Under the pieces are notes generated by a model. That model ran no database searches. It saw nothing but the letters and a program-made list of their open reading frames with translations, and was not told the DNA's origin. The position numbers and the translations under genes were made by a program. This document shows positions 23,777 to 35,991 of a stretch of 64,000 nt of DNA, piece by piece. This DNA comes from Rhynchosporium graminicola. Taxonomy: Eukaryota > Ascomycota > Leotiomycetes > Helotiales > Ploettnerulaceae. The stretch's first letter is position 1. Every line of letters starts with the position of its first letter. The stretch covers positions 541,499 to 605,498 of the forward strand of contig FJUW01000051.1 of the NCBI GenBank assembly GCA_900074885.1. Reading direction: 5' to 3'.

Positions 23777-24358
23777 CTAATTTCTATCGATAAAACCTAG
23801 ATCTACTTAGAGTAAGTCCGCAGGATCGAAAGGAAGATCGAGTATTAGATCGAACAAGAGGTTAATAAGGATATTAGAACTAAAGAGTTCTGCGCTTATT
23901 AACTTAATATTATTAAGTACTTTCTCTCTTTTCTATTTCTTCTTTTCTTTCTTTTCTAAAGCTTTAAGAGTATTAAGCTTAGCTATTAAGTTCTGACTAG
24001 TAGTAATTATCTTTTATTACTTTTCGTATAAGAAATATTTCTATTTCTTTAATCTTATAATTCGCGTATAAAGCTTAGCTATAGCTAAGTTTTCCTTATT
24101 TTTTAATTTTTTAATTTAAGAATCTAGACTTTTCTATTCGGAAGCTATAAGTATCTAGTTCCTTATACGAATATCGTAGGATTTATTTAATTAGATATAA
24201 TAATTATACTAAGTTAATTTAGGGTCGCGAAGCGATATATACTCTTTATATTCCGCTTTTTTATATCTAGTATATAGTATTATAATATTACTACTTAATT
24301 CTATTTATCTTCTAAGTATAATATAATCGACTTATTTAGTTAAGTGTTTAAGGGGTAT
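23777..24358 (-). pseudogene. Antisense ORF of Gypsy C (C1 copy), 194 codons
   Basis: Minus-strand frame from an ATA (position 24358, likely former ATG; PLKHLTK follows) to TAG at 23777-23779. It reads LRRQIELSS, YTRYKKAEYKEYIS, KKLKNKENLAIAKL, LEKKEKKK, then an Asp/Leu/Phe-rich tail (DLPFDPADLL). Only stops explained by Gln/Trp codons interrupt it, and it has exactly the same length (582 bp) as the C2 copy. It lies opposite to, and immediately after, the chromodomain, before the polypurine tract. No homologue recognised; a coiled coil is plausible. Confidence 0.6.
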
Positions 24359-24447
24359 AATAAAAGAAAGAGATAGCTATAAGTAGTTATTAATATTTCC
24401 TTAGGTATACTTAAGCGTAGAGATACGCTAAAACAGAAGGGGGATAG

Positions 24448-24920
24448 TATTACGAACTAGTATAGTTCTTAATACTAAAACTATCTTAGCACTAGAATAC
24501 TAATAGTATTACTTAGTAATAAGTATTAGATGAGTTTTAGTACTAATAAGAGAGTTAGTACTATTAAAAGGAGGGTACTAATATAATTATAATATAAATA
24601 GTAAGTAGTATTATACGCCTATCTATATTGTAGTAATAATAGTATTATAGCTATAGATGATCCGGGATCACGTGATATACTAGACTACTAGATAAGTCGC
24701 GAGAGCTTACACGCTCTGTAAGATAGTCTTATATAGCTAGTATAAGGGAACGAAAGCTCTATATAAGACTAGTACTTCTGCTATTAGATAGGAGCTTCGT
24801 ACTTAAATTCATATAGTAATTAATACTTACTTATAATATCTTAATTCTAATTAAGAACCGAACTTCTTATTTATTTTATTTTATAATTAATACTAATTGA
24901 CGAGCTTATATACTGTATAC
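24448..24920 (+). repeat. Shared LTR between C1 and C2, first part (continues 30043-30065)
   Basis: Starts tattacga after the C1 polypurine tract. It is interrupted by B2 at 24921, with duplication tatac at 24916-24920 and 30038-30042, and its last 23 bp follow at 30043-30065. Sequence on the left is the C1 3' region and on the right is C2 gag, so one LTR serves both elements. Confidence 0.88.
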
Positions 24921-25155
24921 TGTGACGACTGGTCAGGTTTGGAGGTCTCTCCCTATTGGTAGAAACACTTACTACTAAGCGAGATTACACGAGTAGAGTT
25001 TAGGGGCCCCTTTTCATATATATACTTCTATTCTCTCTCTACTTCTTCACTCTTTAGTTCTAGATTCTTAAGTGATTCTTACTACTTTATATTCATAGTA
25101 ATATAAGGTCTTATTATTCAGGTAGTTTTAAGACCTTTCTAGAGTAAGCGTTATA
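24921..25155 (+). repeat. 5' LTR of Gypsy B2 (235 bp)
   Basis: Starts tgtgacgactggtcagg (unmutated TG) and ends agcgttata. Length equals the other B LTRs. Confidence 0.93.
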
Positions 25156-25220
25156 TTATCTATAACTCTTTTACTTACGTCTAGGAAGATAGTAAATATC
25201 TACTATTATTATACCTTTAT

Positions 25221-26160
25221 GCCTAGAGCTACTAAACGCAGGAGATTACGCTATATAGAGAAGGCTTATACTAAGTATAAACTTGAAGAATAGTACCTAA
25301 ACTGAAGTAACCTAAGTCCGATAAATCGACTACTAGTTCTCTAATTCCCTCTACCTCCTATTCTTCAGCGACTCGTAATACTCGCTATAACTTATCTCTC
25401 TCTATAGTAGAGAGTACTCGCGACGACGCCTTATCCGAGTTAAGCTCCCTAACTCTTACTATAATTAACGAACTCACTGAGTCGCTAAACCTCCCTGATA
25501 ATACCCCTGTATTAATAGTAACTATAAGTAACTTATAAGAAGACTACGCTTACTAGCTATAAGAGGTAGAAAGGAAGCTCGCGGAGGAGAGATAATTAAA
25601 CACTAACTTATCTGCAGAACTACGCTAGTTACGGGACGAGTTCCTAGAACTACGCTAGTTAACTACTTAGCGTTCTGCTAAGTCTATATCGTTTAATAAT
25701 ATTTAATCGTATATAATACTGCTACTATTAATTAAAGAAGATAACGCTACTCTTACGCCTAATAATCGTCGTTAAGAATAATCTACCGGAGGAATATCGT
25801 TAATATTATACGCTACGCGTATAGAGAAGATACTGAACCTTCTAAATAAGCTCTCTGATAGAATCGACTACTTTCTAAAACTCTAGGAAGTATAGATACG
25901 TAACGCCCTCTAGCGCTACTCTAGCTACTTTATCGATAAAGATCACTATAAAGATTAGTTACTTAACTAAACGGAAGGAATAGCTAGAACTTACCTAGAA
26001 CTCTTATTCTTAGAACTAGAATATAACGAAGAAGGTAGTATAATCGATTCACTCGATATAATTACTTAACTTATCTCCTTCTTATCTAATCTATACGACT
26101 AATAAACTATAAGAGCTAGCTACTCCGCGCTAAAGATAGATTATAAGTAGACCTTCTAGA
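25221..26160 (+). pseudogene. Gypsy B2 gag, cut by a sequence gap
   Basis: Start ATG CCT AGA GCT is preserved at 25221. The basic N-terminus, coiled-coil stretch and gag helical domain parallel B1 up to the point equivalent to 5095 in B1, where the N follows. RIP stops interrupt it. Confidence 0.75.
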
Positions 26161-26161
26161 N
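26161..26161. other. Single ambiguous base (N) marking a gap or collapse
   Basis: The sequence before corresponds to B1 position about 5095 and that after to about 6062, so roughly 970 bp present in B1 is missing here. A lone N at such a junction is typical of a scaffold join or unresolved repeat rather than a biological breakpoint. Confidence 0.9.
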
Positions 26162-29100
26162 GATAGATTATTTAGCTACTATATACTCCTCCTAGTAACG
26201 TTTATAGCTCTCCGATCGAGATTAAGGACTTACGTAAATACTATACTTACTAGCGCTACTAATACGACGCTAACGAACGAAACGAACGCTTTAATTAGTT
26301 CTGGGAAGCGTACGAGGAATAGCGAAGCGTAGCTAACTCTCTTATTAATATTCGAGCTATTATTAACTCTATCTCTATTATTAAACGACTATTACTAGCT
26401 CGGAAGCGTATTTCTAGGGAGACTTATAGCTATAAAAACATCTAAAACTCTCCCCTAGAGAGTATTCTATAGGTAACTAACCCTCTGTTACTACTACTAA
26501 TTAGTTAGGACCGTTTCTCTAGCGTTTATACTACTTATTATAGATACGATAAGCCTAAGTGTTTATTACCTGAAGAATAAGAATAGAGTAGTAAAGAGAA
26601 GTCTTTATACTCTAGAGAAGCTACTAATATACGGCCGAAATGCGTACGATTTAGCGATATTATCGCTTATATCCCGCGTGAATCTCTACTTTAACCCTAA
26701 TTAGAAGTCTCTACGTTAAAGACCTATATATAAGACTACGCCCGTATAATTCATACTATAGACTAATAGTTACTCGGAATATTATCTCGCGACTTAATAG
26801 AAGCTACTTAAAGTATAAAAATAGCTATTACGATATTTCGGAAGCGATAAAGATCACCTCGTGTGCTTAGACCTCTTCTAGAGCCTCTTGCGCTAGAGAT
26901 TTATACGATTAGCGGCTTAGCTTTCTATCTCTTATATAAACGCTAGAAGTCTTCTAACGATAAGATCTTCTCTATTACCCTTCACGAGATAGATAAGCTT
27001 CTTAATAACCGAATCGCAGTTTAGTAACGCGATACTACTATCGTATCTTTAACTATTAACCTTACGGAACGTCGCAAAACTGCCTAATAATTTGCTATTA
27101 GCTTAAGCGAATTAGATTTAGAACTATAGATCCCTTACGAGTATAGCTAGTAAGTATACGTCTTTTCTAAGGAAGCTAGCGATATTCTCCCTCCTTATCG
27201 CTTATACGATCACCGAATTAAGCTTAAGGAAAGGGCTGAGAAGAACTTCAAATACTTCTCCTTATATAAGATATCGGCTAAAGAACTTAAAGTTATTAAG
27301 GCGTATATTACTGATAACTTAGCTAAAGGTTTCATCGAACCTTCTTAAGTACTATACGCTGCACTTATTCTTTTCGTTAAGAAAGCTAATGGAAGTCTAA
27401 GATTCTATATCGACTTTCAAGCACTTAATAACCTTACGAGGAAGGATTAATATCTACTGCTACTGATCGATGAAACGCTAGCTAGAATCTCTACTGCTAA
27501 GATATTCACTAAACTGGATATTCGCTAGGCGTTCCACCGAATTCGAATGGATCCAGCCTCTGAAGAGTATACGACCTTCCGGACCCGTTACGGTGCATAT
27601 AAGTACAAAGATGCCTTTGATCACCTAAAGCACGCTCTCACTTCGGCACTACTCCTCTACTACTATTAGTAATATCTACCTTATATGATCGAAATAGATG
27701 CTAGTAATAGAGTAATAGCAGGTATACTATCGTAATAGCATGATAAAGACTGGTTCCTAGTAGCCTACTTTTCTAAGACTATGCTACCTGCCGAGCTTAA
27801 TTACGCTATTCACGATAAGGAAATACTCGTAATTATATGATCTTTTAGTAACTGGAGATCTGAGCTCGTAGGCGTACTATATTAGATCCGCGTTATTACT
27901 AATTATAAAGCTCTTAAGTACTTTATGACCTCTAAATAGCTAAACGTATAATAAGCTTGATAGGCTGAGCTACTCGCAGATTATAACTTTATAATTACCT
28001 ATCGACCTAGGAAGTATAATCTACTTACTAACGCTCTCTCTCGTAGAATAGATGAATTAGACGACTAGAATAACGCTAAAAGAATTTAGCGTTTATAGTA
28101 GCTACTACGCGAAGACTAAATCGATCTAGTACTACTTATAAGTAACCTCCGGAATAGCTCTGACTCTATAGATAACTTTGAGCTTATTAATGCCTTAGAA
28201 GTCGCCGACTTATCGCTAGTCTTTTCTATAGTATAGTAAGTACTTAACGCTAATTATACTACGCTATTACTCTAAGCTTTACGGAAATAAGCTCTCTCTG
28301 CTACTCTTAGAAAACTAACTATAGAAAAAGATTTTCTACTCTATGAAGGAAGACTAATCGTACCTGATGTCTTATACCTTCGCACGCTACTTATACGCGA
28401 AGTACACGACCGATTAGAGTCTGCCTATCTAAGTGCAAAGAAGACCTTATAACTACTAGTATTATAATACTAGTAGTACGGAATCGCTTTAACTATTAAC
28501 TAGTACTACTATAACTATTATACTTACTGACGAATTCAAGTGCCGCGTAATAAGAAACCGGGCCTCCTCTAACCTCTGCCTGTACTATTATATCTATAAG
28601 AGCATATTATAGTCGACTACTATAGCTTTAACCGCGATAAATATAGCTATAATAACGTTCTTGTATTTATTAACTGTTTTAGTAAATAAGTAATTAGTAT
28701 TCTATACCGAAAGACCTCCGATACGCGCGACTTTATAAAGCTTTACTTATACTACGTATACCGCTATTTCGGAGCTCTATTAATAATTACCTCTAATAGA
28801 GAGCTTTAATTCGTTTCCTGTTTTTAGACTATAGTTATTATAATTCTTAGTACTAAAAGATAGCTTTCTGCAGTAGACTACCTATAAATAGATAGCTAAA
28901 TAGAGATCTATAACTAATATCTCTAACGTAGATTACGACCTTTTATCTCTTACTATTAAGATAACTAGTCGGAATTCTTACCTATTATAGACTACGCCTA
29001 GATAACTCTTCCTTACGAATCCCTTAGAGGTCTCTTACCTTTTGAAGTTATTTATAGATATATATCTCGCGTTAATTAGAATTAGAAAGACTTACCTAAC

Positions 29101-29720
29101 TCTACTACGCTTACTAATAAGTTAAATACTTAGTAAGCTCTAGATTACGCTAATCGCTTGCGTGACGCCTAGACTACTGCTTAATCTAGCCTCTAACGTA
29201 TATAAGCTAAGATATCCTAATCCTATAATCGCTTACGCTGTGAAGTCGACTTCACTATAGACGACCTTATCTAGCTAGATATATGCTACTTTATAAGTAC
29301 TTAACCTAGTAAAAAACTCGACTTCTTAACTAATAGACCCTTCCGTATAATTGAAAAGGTCGGAAGCTCTTATTATCTAGAGCTCTCTACTAGTATAAAA
29401 GTATATAACGTATTCCCTGCTGCTAAGCTATAGAAGTATCTAAACGACCCCTTGCTAGGATAAACCTTACTACTACTACTACTTATTAATATTACTAGTG
29501 ATGATAAATAGGAGATCGAAGATATACTTACGTGCTGTAAGTAGCGTAATAGCCTCTTATACCGAGTTTCCTAGTTAAATTAAGACGTCGATCTCATATA
29601 GTACGACGCTATAGATATTAAATACGCTCCTGCTAAGCTGTAATAATTCCATCTTAATAACTTAACGTAAGCTAGATCTCCTGCTAGACTACCTAAATAG
29701 CTAAAAGCTTTCTACGATAG
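26162..29720 (+). pseudogene. Gypsy B2 pol (reverse transcriptase core deleted), integrase and chromodomain
   Basis: It resumes at the end of protease and runs to the start of reverse transcriptase (RFYIDFQALNNLT, KLDIR(x)AFHRIRMD). Near 27606 it jumps from the TRYGAYKYK region straight to DAFDHLKHALTSA, losing the YLDD box and thumb. RNase H, integrase and the chromodomain (near 29500-29660; WEIEDILTCCK) follow. The stretch around 27480-27660 keeps several TG/CA dinucleotides. Confidence 0.88.
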
Positions 29721-29802
29721 AATTAATAATTACAACTACTTTGATAGTAATAAGGAGATAGATTAACGCTCGAGGGCGAGCTTTTTTCGGAAAGGAGAGT
29801 AG

Positions 29803-30037
29803 TATAACGACAGGTTAGGTTTAGAGGTCTCTCCCTATTAGTAGAAACACTTACTACTAAGCGAGATTAAACGAGTAGAGTTTAGGGGCCCCTTTTCATA
29901 TATATAATTCTATTCTCTCTCTACTTCTTTACTCCTTAGTTATAGATTCTTAAGTGATTCTTACTACTTCATATTCATAGTAATGTGAGGTCTTATTATT
30001 CAGGTAGTTTTGAGACCTTTCTAGAGCAAGCGTCATA
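29803..30037 (+). repeat. 3' LTR of Gypsy B2 (235 bp)
   Basis: Starts tataacgacaggttagg after a hairpin (29768-29781) and polypurine tract (aaaggagagtag), ends agcgtcata, followed by tatac. Confidence 0.92.
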
Positions 30038-30065
30038 TATACTAGTCAGAACTAGGAATTTTATG

Positions 30066-33000
30066 ATTACTTAGTTAATCGATACTTAACCGAGGCTTAT
30101 TCTATCGCTATAACTGAGAAGAGTCGAGTTATCTTTCGAACTATCGTAGGCTTTACTATTATTATTAAAGGAGTCTTTAGAGACCTTAATAAGAAAGAAT
30201 AAGCTAAGAAGCACTTGCTCGGAATTCGATAGTAAGGATCTATTTATAAATATACTACTAAGTTCTATTATTATTCTTTATAGTTAGATTAGACTAATAA
30301 TAGATTAAGAGCTTAATACTACTAAGGCCTTAAGGATTATATTAAGGATAAGCTCTCTAGGATCAATAAACTAGATATCTTAGAGGACTTAATTAAATTA
30401 TTTCCTATTATTAATAAACGAATCTAGGAATAAGCGAAAGAGAAAAGAGGATACTTTATACTTACTTATTTCTAGAAGCTCTAATTTCTATAATAATATA
30501 GTAAGTATTAAGGAAATTTCTAACTTAATCTAAATAATAAATATAATTAATATAACTTAGTAGAAATAGATAGAGTAAAGAGAGGATCTAAGGATTAAGC
30601 TAAGAAAGATAAACGTTAAGAGAAGGGCTTATATTATATATATAATAAGCTAAGATACTTTATATATAATTATTCTTAGAAGAAGAAGTAGAGAGGAAAA
30701 CCTTAGAGAAAACCTAAGAGAGAATTCGGACTAGTAGAAAAGAAGCTAGATTACTAAGAAGCTTCTAATATAAAATAGAGTTCCTAGGACTTTAAAGCTT
30801 ATAAATCTGGCGAAGAATTCGAAGAGAACTTAGTTAAACTTCTAGATAAAGACTAAGAAAGCTAGAGTATTATAGATAAAAGAAACTATCTATATAATTA
30901 TCTTCTATATAATAACGAAAACTAGACTCTTCGAAATCATAATAATAAAAGAAGAATATAAGTTTAAAATAGAACTAAGTTCGATTTTATAGAATATTAC
31001 TAAACTTATAAGATACTTAACCCGAGTATAGATTATATTATTACTTATCGCGATATTACTACTATTATATTCTAAGTTAATATAAGAGATATTAAGAAAT
31101 AACTAGATTATTATATAGCTAACCTCGAAGGAGAACCTGAACTAAAGGAATTCGAATAATTAGATTAGTTCCTTTGAATTAAAGATACTTAAGCTATTAT
31201 TAAGGAAATAGAAGAGGAACGCTATTAGTAGAGAAGATAGTACTTATTAGAACTAGCTACTTATTAGGAAATAGTACTAGATCTTATTCAGGGATAAGCT
31301 AATCTTTATTATTATATATCTTATACTCTAATTACTTACGAACCCGGCCTTAGGACTTAGTTAAACGAAATAATAGAAAGAATTATTAAAGAAGTATATA
31401 ATTACTTCTTAATAGAACTATTATACTTAAAGCTTACTATTACTAGAGAGTTCGATTAGTTAATTATACTAATTATAATAGATAATATTAAGATAAAAGT
31501 ACTTATTAATTTAGGAGCTATAGAACGCTTTATAAATATAGCTTTTATCGAGAAATAGAATGTTCCTATTACTATTAACTCGAAACTATATCGCCTTATC
31601 TTATTAGATAGAAAGAGCACTAGATTAGATAGATAAGTCTATAGAAAGATAAGAGGAATAAAGATAGTTATTAATAGATATAGAGAAACGCTTTATTTTA
31701 ATATTATATCTATTAAATAATATAATATTATATTAGGAATATTATAGTTATATAATTATAATCCTAGTATAAACTAGATAACTAAGAGAGTTACGTTTAG
31801 TAACTATAAATATAAGCGTAATTAATTAGCTAGTAAAAGAGAGGCTAGCGCTATCTTCTTAATAATAATACTAATAGACTCTAGCTAGTTATATCGGGTT
31901 CTAAGTTAGATAGAACCTAGGAATTATCTTAGTTAGATAGATAATATTCGGAAGTAGCTACTTGAATTATATAAGAAGTTCTTAAAATTATTTAAAGATC
32001 CGTAGGATATAAGAGCTTTACTTAAGTATAAACCTTAGGATTATAAAATAAACTTTAAAGATAGATTTATACTTATTATAAAGAAACTTTACTATTATAA
32101 TTATAATATTATAAGAATACTTAAGGAGTATTAAGAGTTAGATATAAAGAAAGAATAGATTCGGAAATATAAGTTATCTTATATTATTAATATACTAGTA
32201 GTTAAGAAAGTAAGAGATCCTAAAGAGAGACTTTATAGAGACTATTAGATAATTAATAGTAGGACTATAAGAGATATATACTTTTTATTAAATACTTAAT
32301 ACTTATAGGATAAGCTAGCTAAAGTAAAGATATATATTAAGTTGAATTAATATAACGCGTTTAATTTAATCCGAATTAAGAAGGGATATAAGTAGAAGAC
32401 TACTTTCGTATTACCTTTAGGGCTATAGGAATATATAGTAATATTATTTAGCTTAATTAATACTTTAGCTATATATTAAAAGTAGAATAATAATATTCTT
32501 AAAGATTTTATTAGGAAATTCGCTATATATTATCTAGATAATATCTTAGTATACTCGGAGACTATTAAAGTATACTAGAGCTATATTACTTAAGTTATAG
32601 AAGTACTATATAAGATAGATTCTAAACTAAAGATATCGAAATATAAATTCTTATTTAAGTAAGTTACTTTCCTAAGATATATTATTCGCTTAAGAGAGAT
32701 AAGTATTAACTCGGAGAAAATTAGAGCTATAAAGGAATAGGAATTACTAAAGAATATTAAGGATATATAATTATAATTAAGTTTTACTAACTTTTATTAA
32801 TAGTTTATTAGAAACTATTATAAGATTACTAAACTACTTACGAGCTTAATAAGAAAAGGTATTCTTTTTATCTAGACTAGTTAATATAAGGAAGCTTTTT
32901 AGAGAATTAAGAAAGAATTTATAAAAGAATTAATTTTATATAGTTTCGATAAAAAGAAGGAAAGTATAATAGAAATAAATGCCTCTAATACTTATACTAG

Positions 33001-34841
33001 TATAGTATATCTATAGCGAGATAATAAAGGATAATTATACTTAGTCGCTTACTTTTTAGAGAAAATATCTCTAGTTAAATAGAATTATAATATCTATAAG
33101 AAAGAACTTATAGCGATTATTAAAGTACTTAAATACTAGAAAATATACTTATAAGGAGCTAAGTTCCTAGTTATTATCTATACTAATTATATAAATCTTC
33201 GAACCTTTATAATTACTAAGGTCTTAGATAATCGTCGATTAGCTTAATAGTTAGAGGAACTCGCTTCTTTTAACTTAGTTATTAAGTATATATAGGGAAA
33301 AGATAATATATAAGTAGATACTCTAAGTAGATTACTAAGTTATAAGAATAATAAGGTTTATAATAAGATTACTTTACTTAAATAGCTAGATAATAGAGAT
33401 ATAGTTATTAATATCTAAGAAGCTACTGCGATTAAGTAAGAAATTAAGAGACTTTAGTATAATACTTTAAAGGAGGCTTAGAAGAAGGACAGAATATCCC
33501 TAGATGAGACTAAGGAACTTATTATAAGGAATATAATTAAGAATAGAATTATATAAATTAATAAGAAAGTTTAGCTTCTGCTAAGCTTAATAGAAGTATA
33601 TATTAAAGAATAATACGAGCTTCTTATATATAGATACTAAGGGATACGAAGAATATATCTAAGGATTTTAAGAAACTACTAATTAGAAAGACTTAACTAA
33701 GTAATTAAAGAAGTACTAGCTAATTATAATACTTATATTAGAAATAAGTCTTCTTAAGTTTTATCTAATAAGTAGATAATTATAATACTAATATTACTAA
33801 TATCTTGGAAATCGATATTATAAGACTTTATAGGGCTATTATCGCTATCGAAGGACTCGGTTACGAGAGTTAATTATAATATAATACTTATTATTATAAG
33901 AAGACTTACTAAGTATATAATCTTAGTATTAGTCTTATCTACTCTTATAGCTAAGTACTTAGTATAAGTATACCTTAAGGAAGTAGTCTCTAAGTATAGA
34001 GTACTTAAAGAAATTATATCGGATCGAGATAAGCTATTTATATTAAAGTTCTAGAATACTTTAATAAAGTTCTTAGGGACTAAACAGAAACTATTAATAG
34101 CTTTCTATCTTTAGATAAATAAAGGAAATAAAAGAATAAACTAAGTAGTTAAAGTATACTTATATTATTATATTAACTATTAATAAAATAATTAGATAGA
34201 ACTTTTACTACTAATAGAGTTTATATATAATAGCTCGACTATAGAAATAATAAAAGTTATATTATTCTTTACGAATTATAATTATAAACCTATTACTTAT
34301 AGAGAACTTAACTTAATAGTTAAGGATAATAATATAGCTTATATCTAGATCCGAAATATCTAGGACCTCTATAAGGAATTCGCAGAAGAACTATAGTTTA
34401 TAGTAGAGAAGAATACGTATTATTATAATAAGAATTATAGTTAGAAGCTAACGCTATAAGAGGGAGATAAAGTTTACTTTCTATGAAAAAATATTAATAT
34501 ATAGAGATTAAGTAATAAGCTAGATTATAAGAAACTTAGACTATTTAAAATTAAATAAGTTAAAGGACTTTTAAATTATAAACTCTAGTTACTAGCTATA
34601 ATAAAGAAGATATTCCTAATATTCTATATATCCTTATTAGAAAAAGTACTACTAAGAGTACTACTAGCCCGAAAGATATATACTAAACTAGTTAATCTAC
34701 TTATAGAATACGATATAAAGGAGCTACTAGACTATTAATATAAACGAGGTATTATTAAATACTTAGTAAAATAGAAGAATTACTTATATTCGGAAAATAT
34801 ATAAGAACTTAAGTTAAGCTTTTATTACTTAGTATTACTAG
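30066..34841 (+). pseudogene. Gypsy C2 gag-pol
   Basis: Gag: YLVNRYLTEAYSIAI, then GIRQQGSIYKYTTKFYYY and a basic tail (KKDKRQEKG) with a degenerate zinc knuckle. Protease VLINLGAIERFINI near 31497-31540. Reverse transcriptase with box YLDNILVYS at about 32527-32550 (second Asp to Asn). RNase H ends near DTLSRLL (about 33330). Integrase DRDKLF-type motif near 34020, and chromodomain near 34690-34800. The product is ruined by RIP stops, but domain order is complete. Confidence 0.88.
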
Positions 34842-35423
34842 CTAATTTCTATTAATAAAACTTAGATCTACTTAGAGTAAGTCTATAGGATTAAAAGGAA
34901 AGTTAATTATCAGGTCGAACGAGAGGTCGATAAGGATATCGGAACTAAAGAGTTCCGCGCTTATTAACTTAGTATTATTAGATATTCTCTCTCTTTTCTA
35001 TTTCTCTTTTTCTTTCTTCTCTAAAGCTTTAAGAGTATCGAGCTTAGCTATCGAGTTTAGACTAGTAGTAATTATCTTTTATTACTTTTCGTATAAGAAA
35101 TATTTCTATTTCTTTAACTTTATAATTCGTATATAGAACTTAGCTATAGCTAAGTCTTTCTTATTCTCTAATTTTTTAATTTAGGAATCTAAACTTTCTT
35201 ATTTAGAAGCTATAAGTATTTAGTTTTTTATACGAATATCGTAAGATTCATTTAATTAGGCGTAATAGTTATACTAAGTTAATTTTAGGTCGCGAGGCGA
35301 TATATACTCTTTATATTCCGCCTTTTCATATTTAATATATAGTATTATAATTTTACTACTTAATTCTATTTATCTTCTGAGTATAATATAATTAACTTAT
35401 TTAGTTAAGTATTCGGGAGGTAT
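34842..35423 (-). pseudogene. Antisense ORF of Gypsy C (C2 copy), 194 codons
   Basis: Minus-strand frame from ATA at 35423 (PPEYLTK follows) to TAG at 34842-34844; 582 bp, identical in length to the C1 copy. It reads LRRQIELSS, KAEYKEYIS and LKALEKEKKKRE. The retained length and frame across copies, despite about 10 point stops each, indicate a coding past. Opposite strand to pol and between the chromodomain and the polypurine tract. Confidence 0.6.
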
Positions 35424-35512
35424 AATAAAAGAAGAAGATAGCTATAGGTAGATATCGATATTTCCTTAGGCATACTTAAGCGTAAGGATACGCTAAGACA
35501 GAAGAGGGATAG

Positions 35513-35991
35513 TATCACGAATCGGCCTAGTTCTTAGTACTAAGATACTAATAATACTACCTAGTAGTAAGTACTAGATGAGTTTTAGTACTAATAAGAG
35601 AGTTAGTACTATTGAAAGAAGGGCACTAATACGGTTATAATATAAACAGCGAGTAGTATCATACGCCTACCTGTATTATAATAATAATAGTATTATAGCT
35701 ATAGGTGATCCGGGATCACGTGATATACTAGACTACTAGATAAGTCGCGAGAGCTTACACGCTCTGTAAGATAGTCTTATATAGCTAGCATAAGGGAACG
35801 AAAGCTCTATATAAGACTAGCACTTCTGCTATTAGATAGGAGCTTCGTGCTCAAATTTATATAGTAATTAATACCTACTTATAACGTCTTAATTCTAATT
35901 GAGAACCGAACTTCTTATTTACTTTACTTTATAGCTAATACTAACTGACGAGCCTGTAAACTGCGTACCAGTCAGAACTAGGAACGTTATA
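35513..35991 (+). repeat. 3' LTR of Gypsy C2 (479 bp)
   Basis: Starts tatcacgaatcgg (originally TGTCACGAA) and ends aggaacgttata (originally TTACA). It is the mirror image of the C0 LTR at 2880-3271, so family C LTR ends face outward on both sides of the inner nest. Confidence 0.88.

Larger units (their letters stand above)
19583..24447 (+). mobile_element. Gypsy C1, 5'-truncated internal region
   Basis: Family C element starting in the nucleocapsid part of gag (compare 30650 in C2) and running through protease, reverse transcriptase, RNase H, integrase, chromodomain and 3' region to the polypurine tract (acagaagggggatag) at 24434-24447. It shares its 3' LTR with C2 (next element), as in a tandem array. 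The 5' LTR and most of gag are missing. Confidence 0.9.
24921..30037 (+). mobile_element. Gypsy B2, internally deleted copy, 5117 bp
   Basis: Same family as B1, with 235-bp LTRs at 24921-25155 and 29803-30037 and duplication tatac. Relative to B1 it lacks about 970 bp across the gag/protease boundary (at the single N, 26161) and about 455 bp of the reverse transcriptase core (near 27606). It could not have been autonomous even before RIP unless these gaps are assembly artefacts. Confidence 0.93.
30066..35512 (+). mobile_element. Gypsy C2 internal region, near full length
   Basis: From the end of the shared LTR (about 30065) through gag, pol and 3' region to the polypurine tract (acagaagagggatag) before its own 3' LTR. 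With the C1 copy it forms LTR-internal-LTR-internal-LTR in one orientation. Confidence 0.9.
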
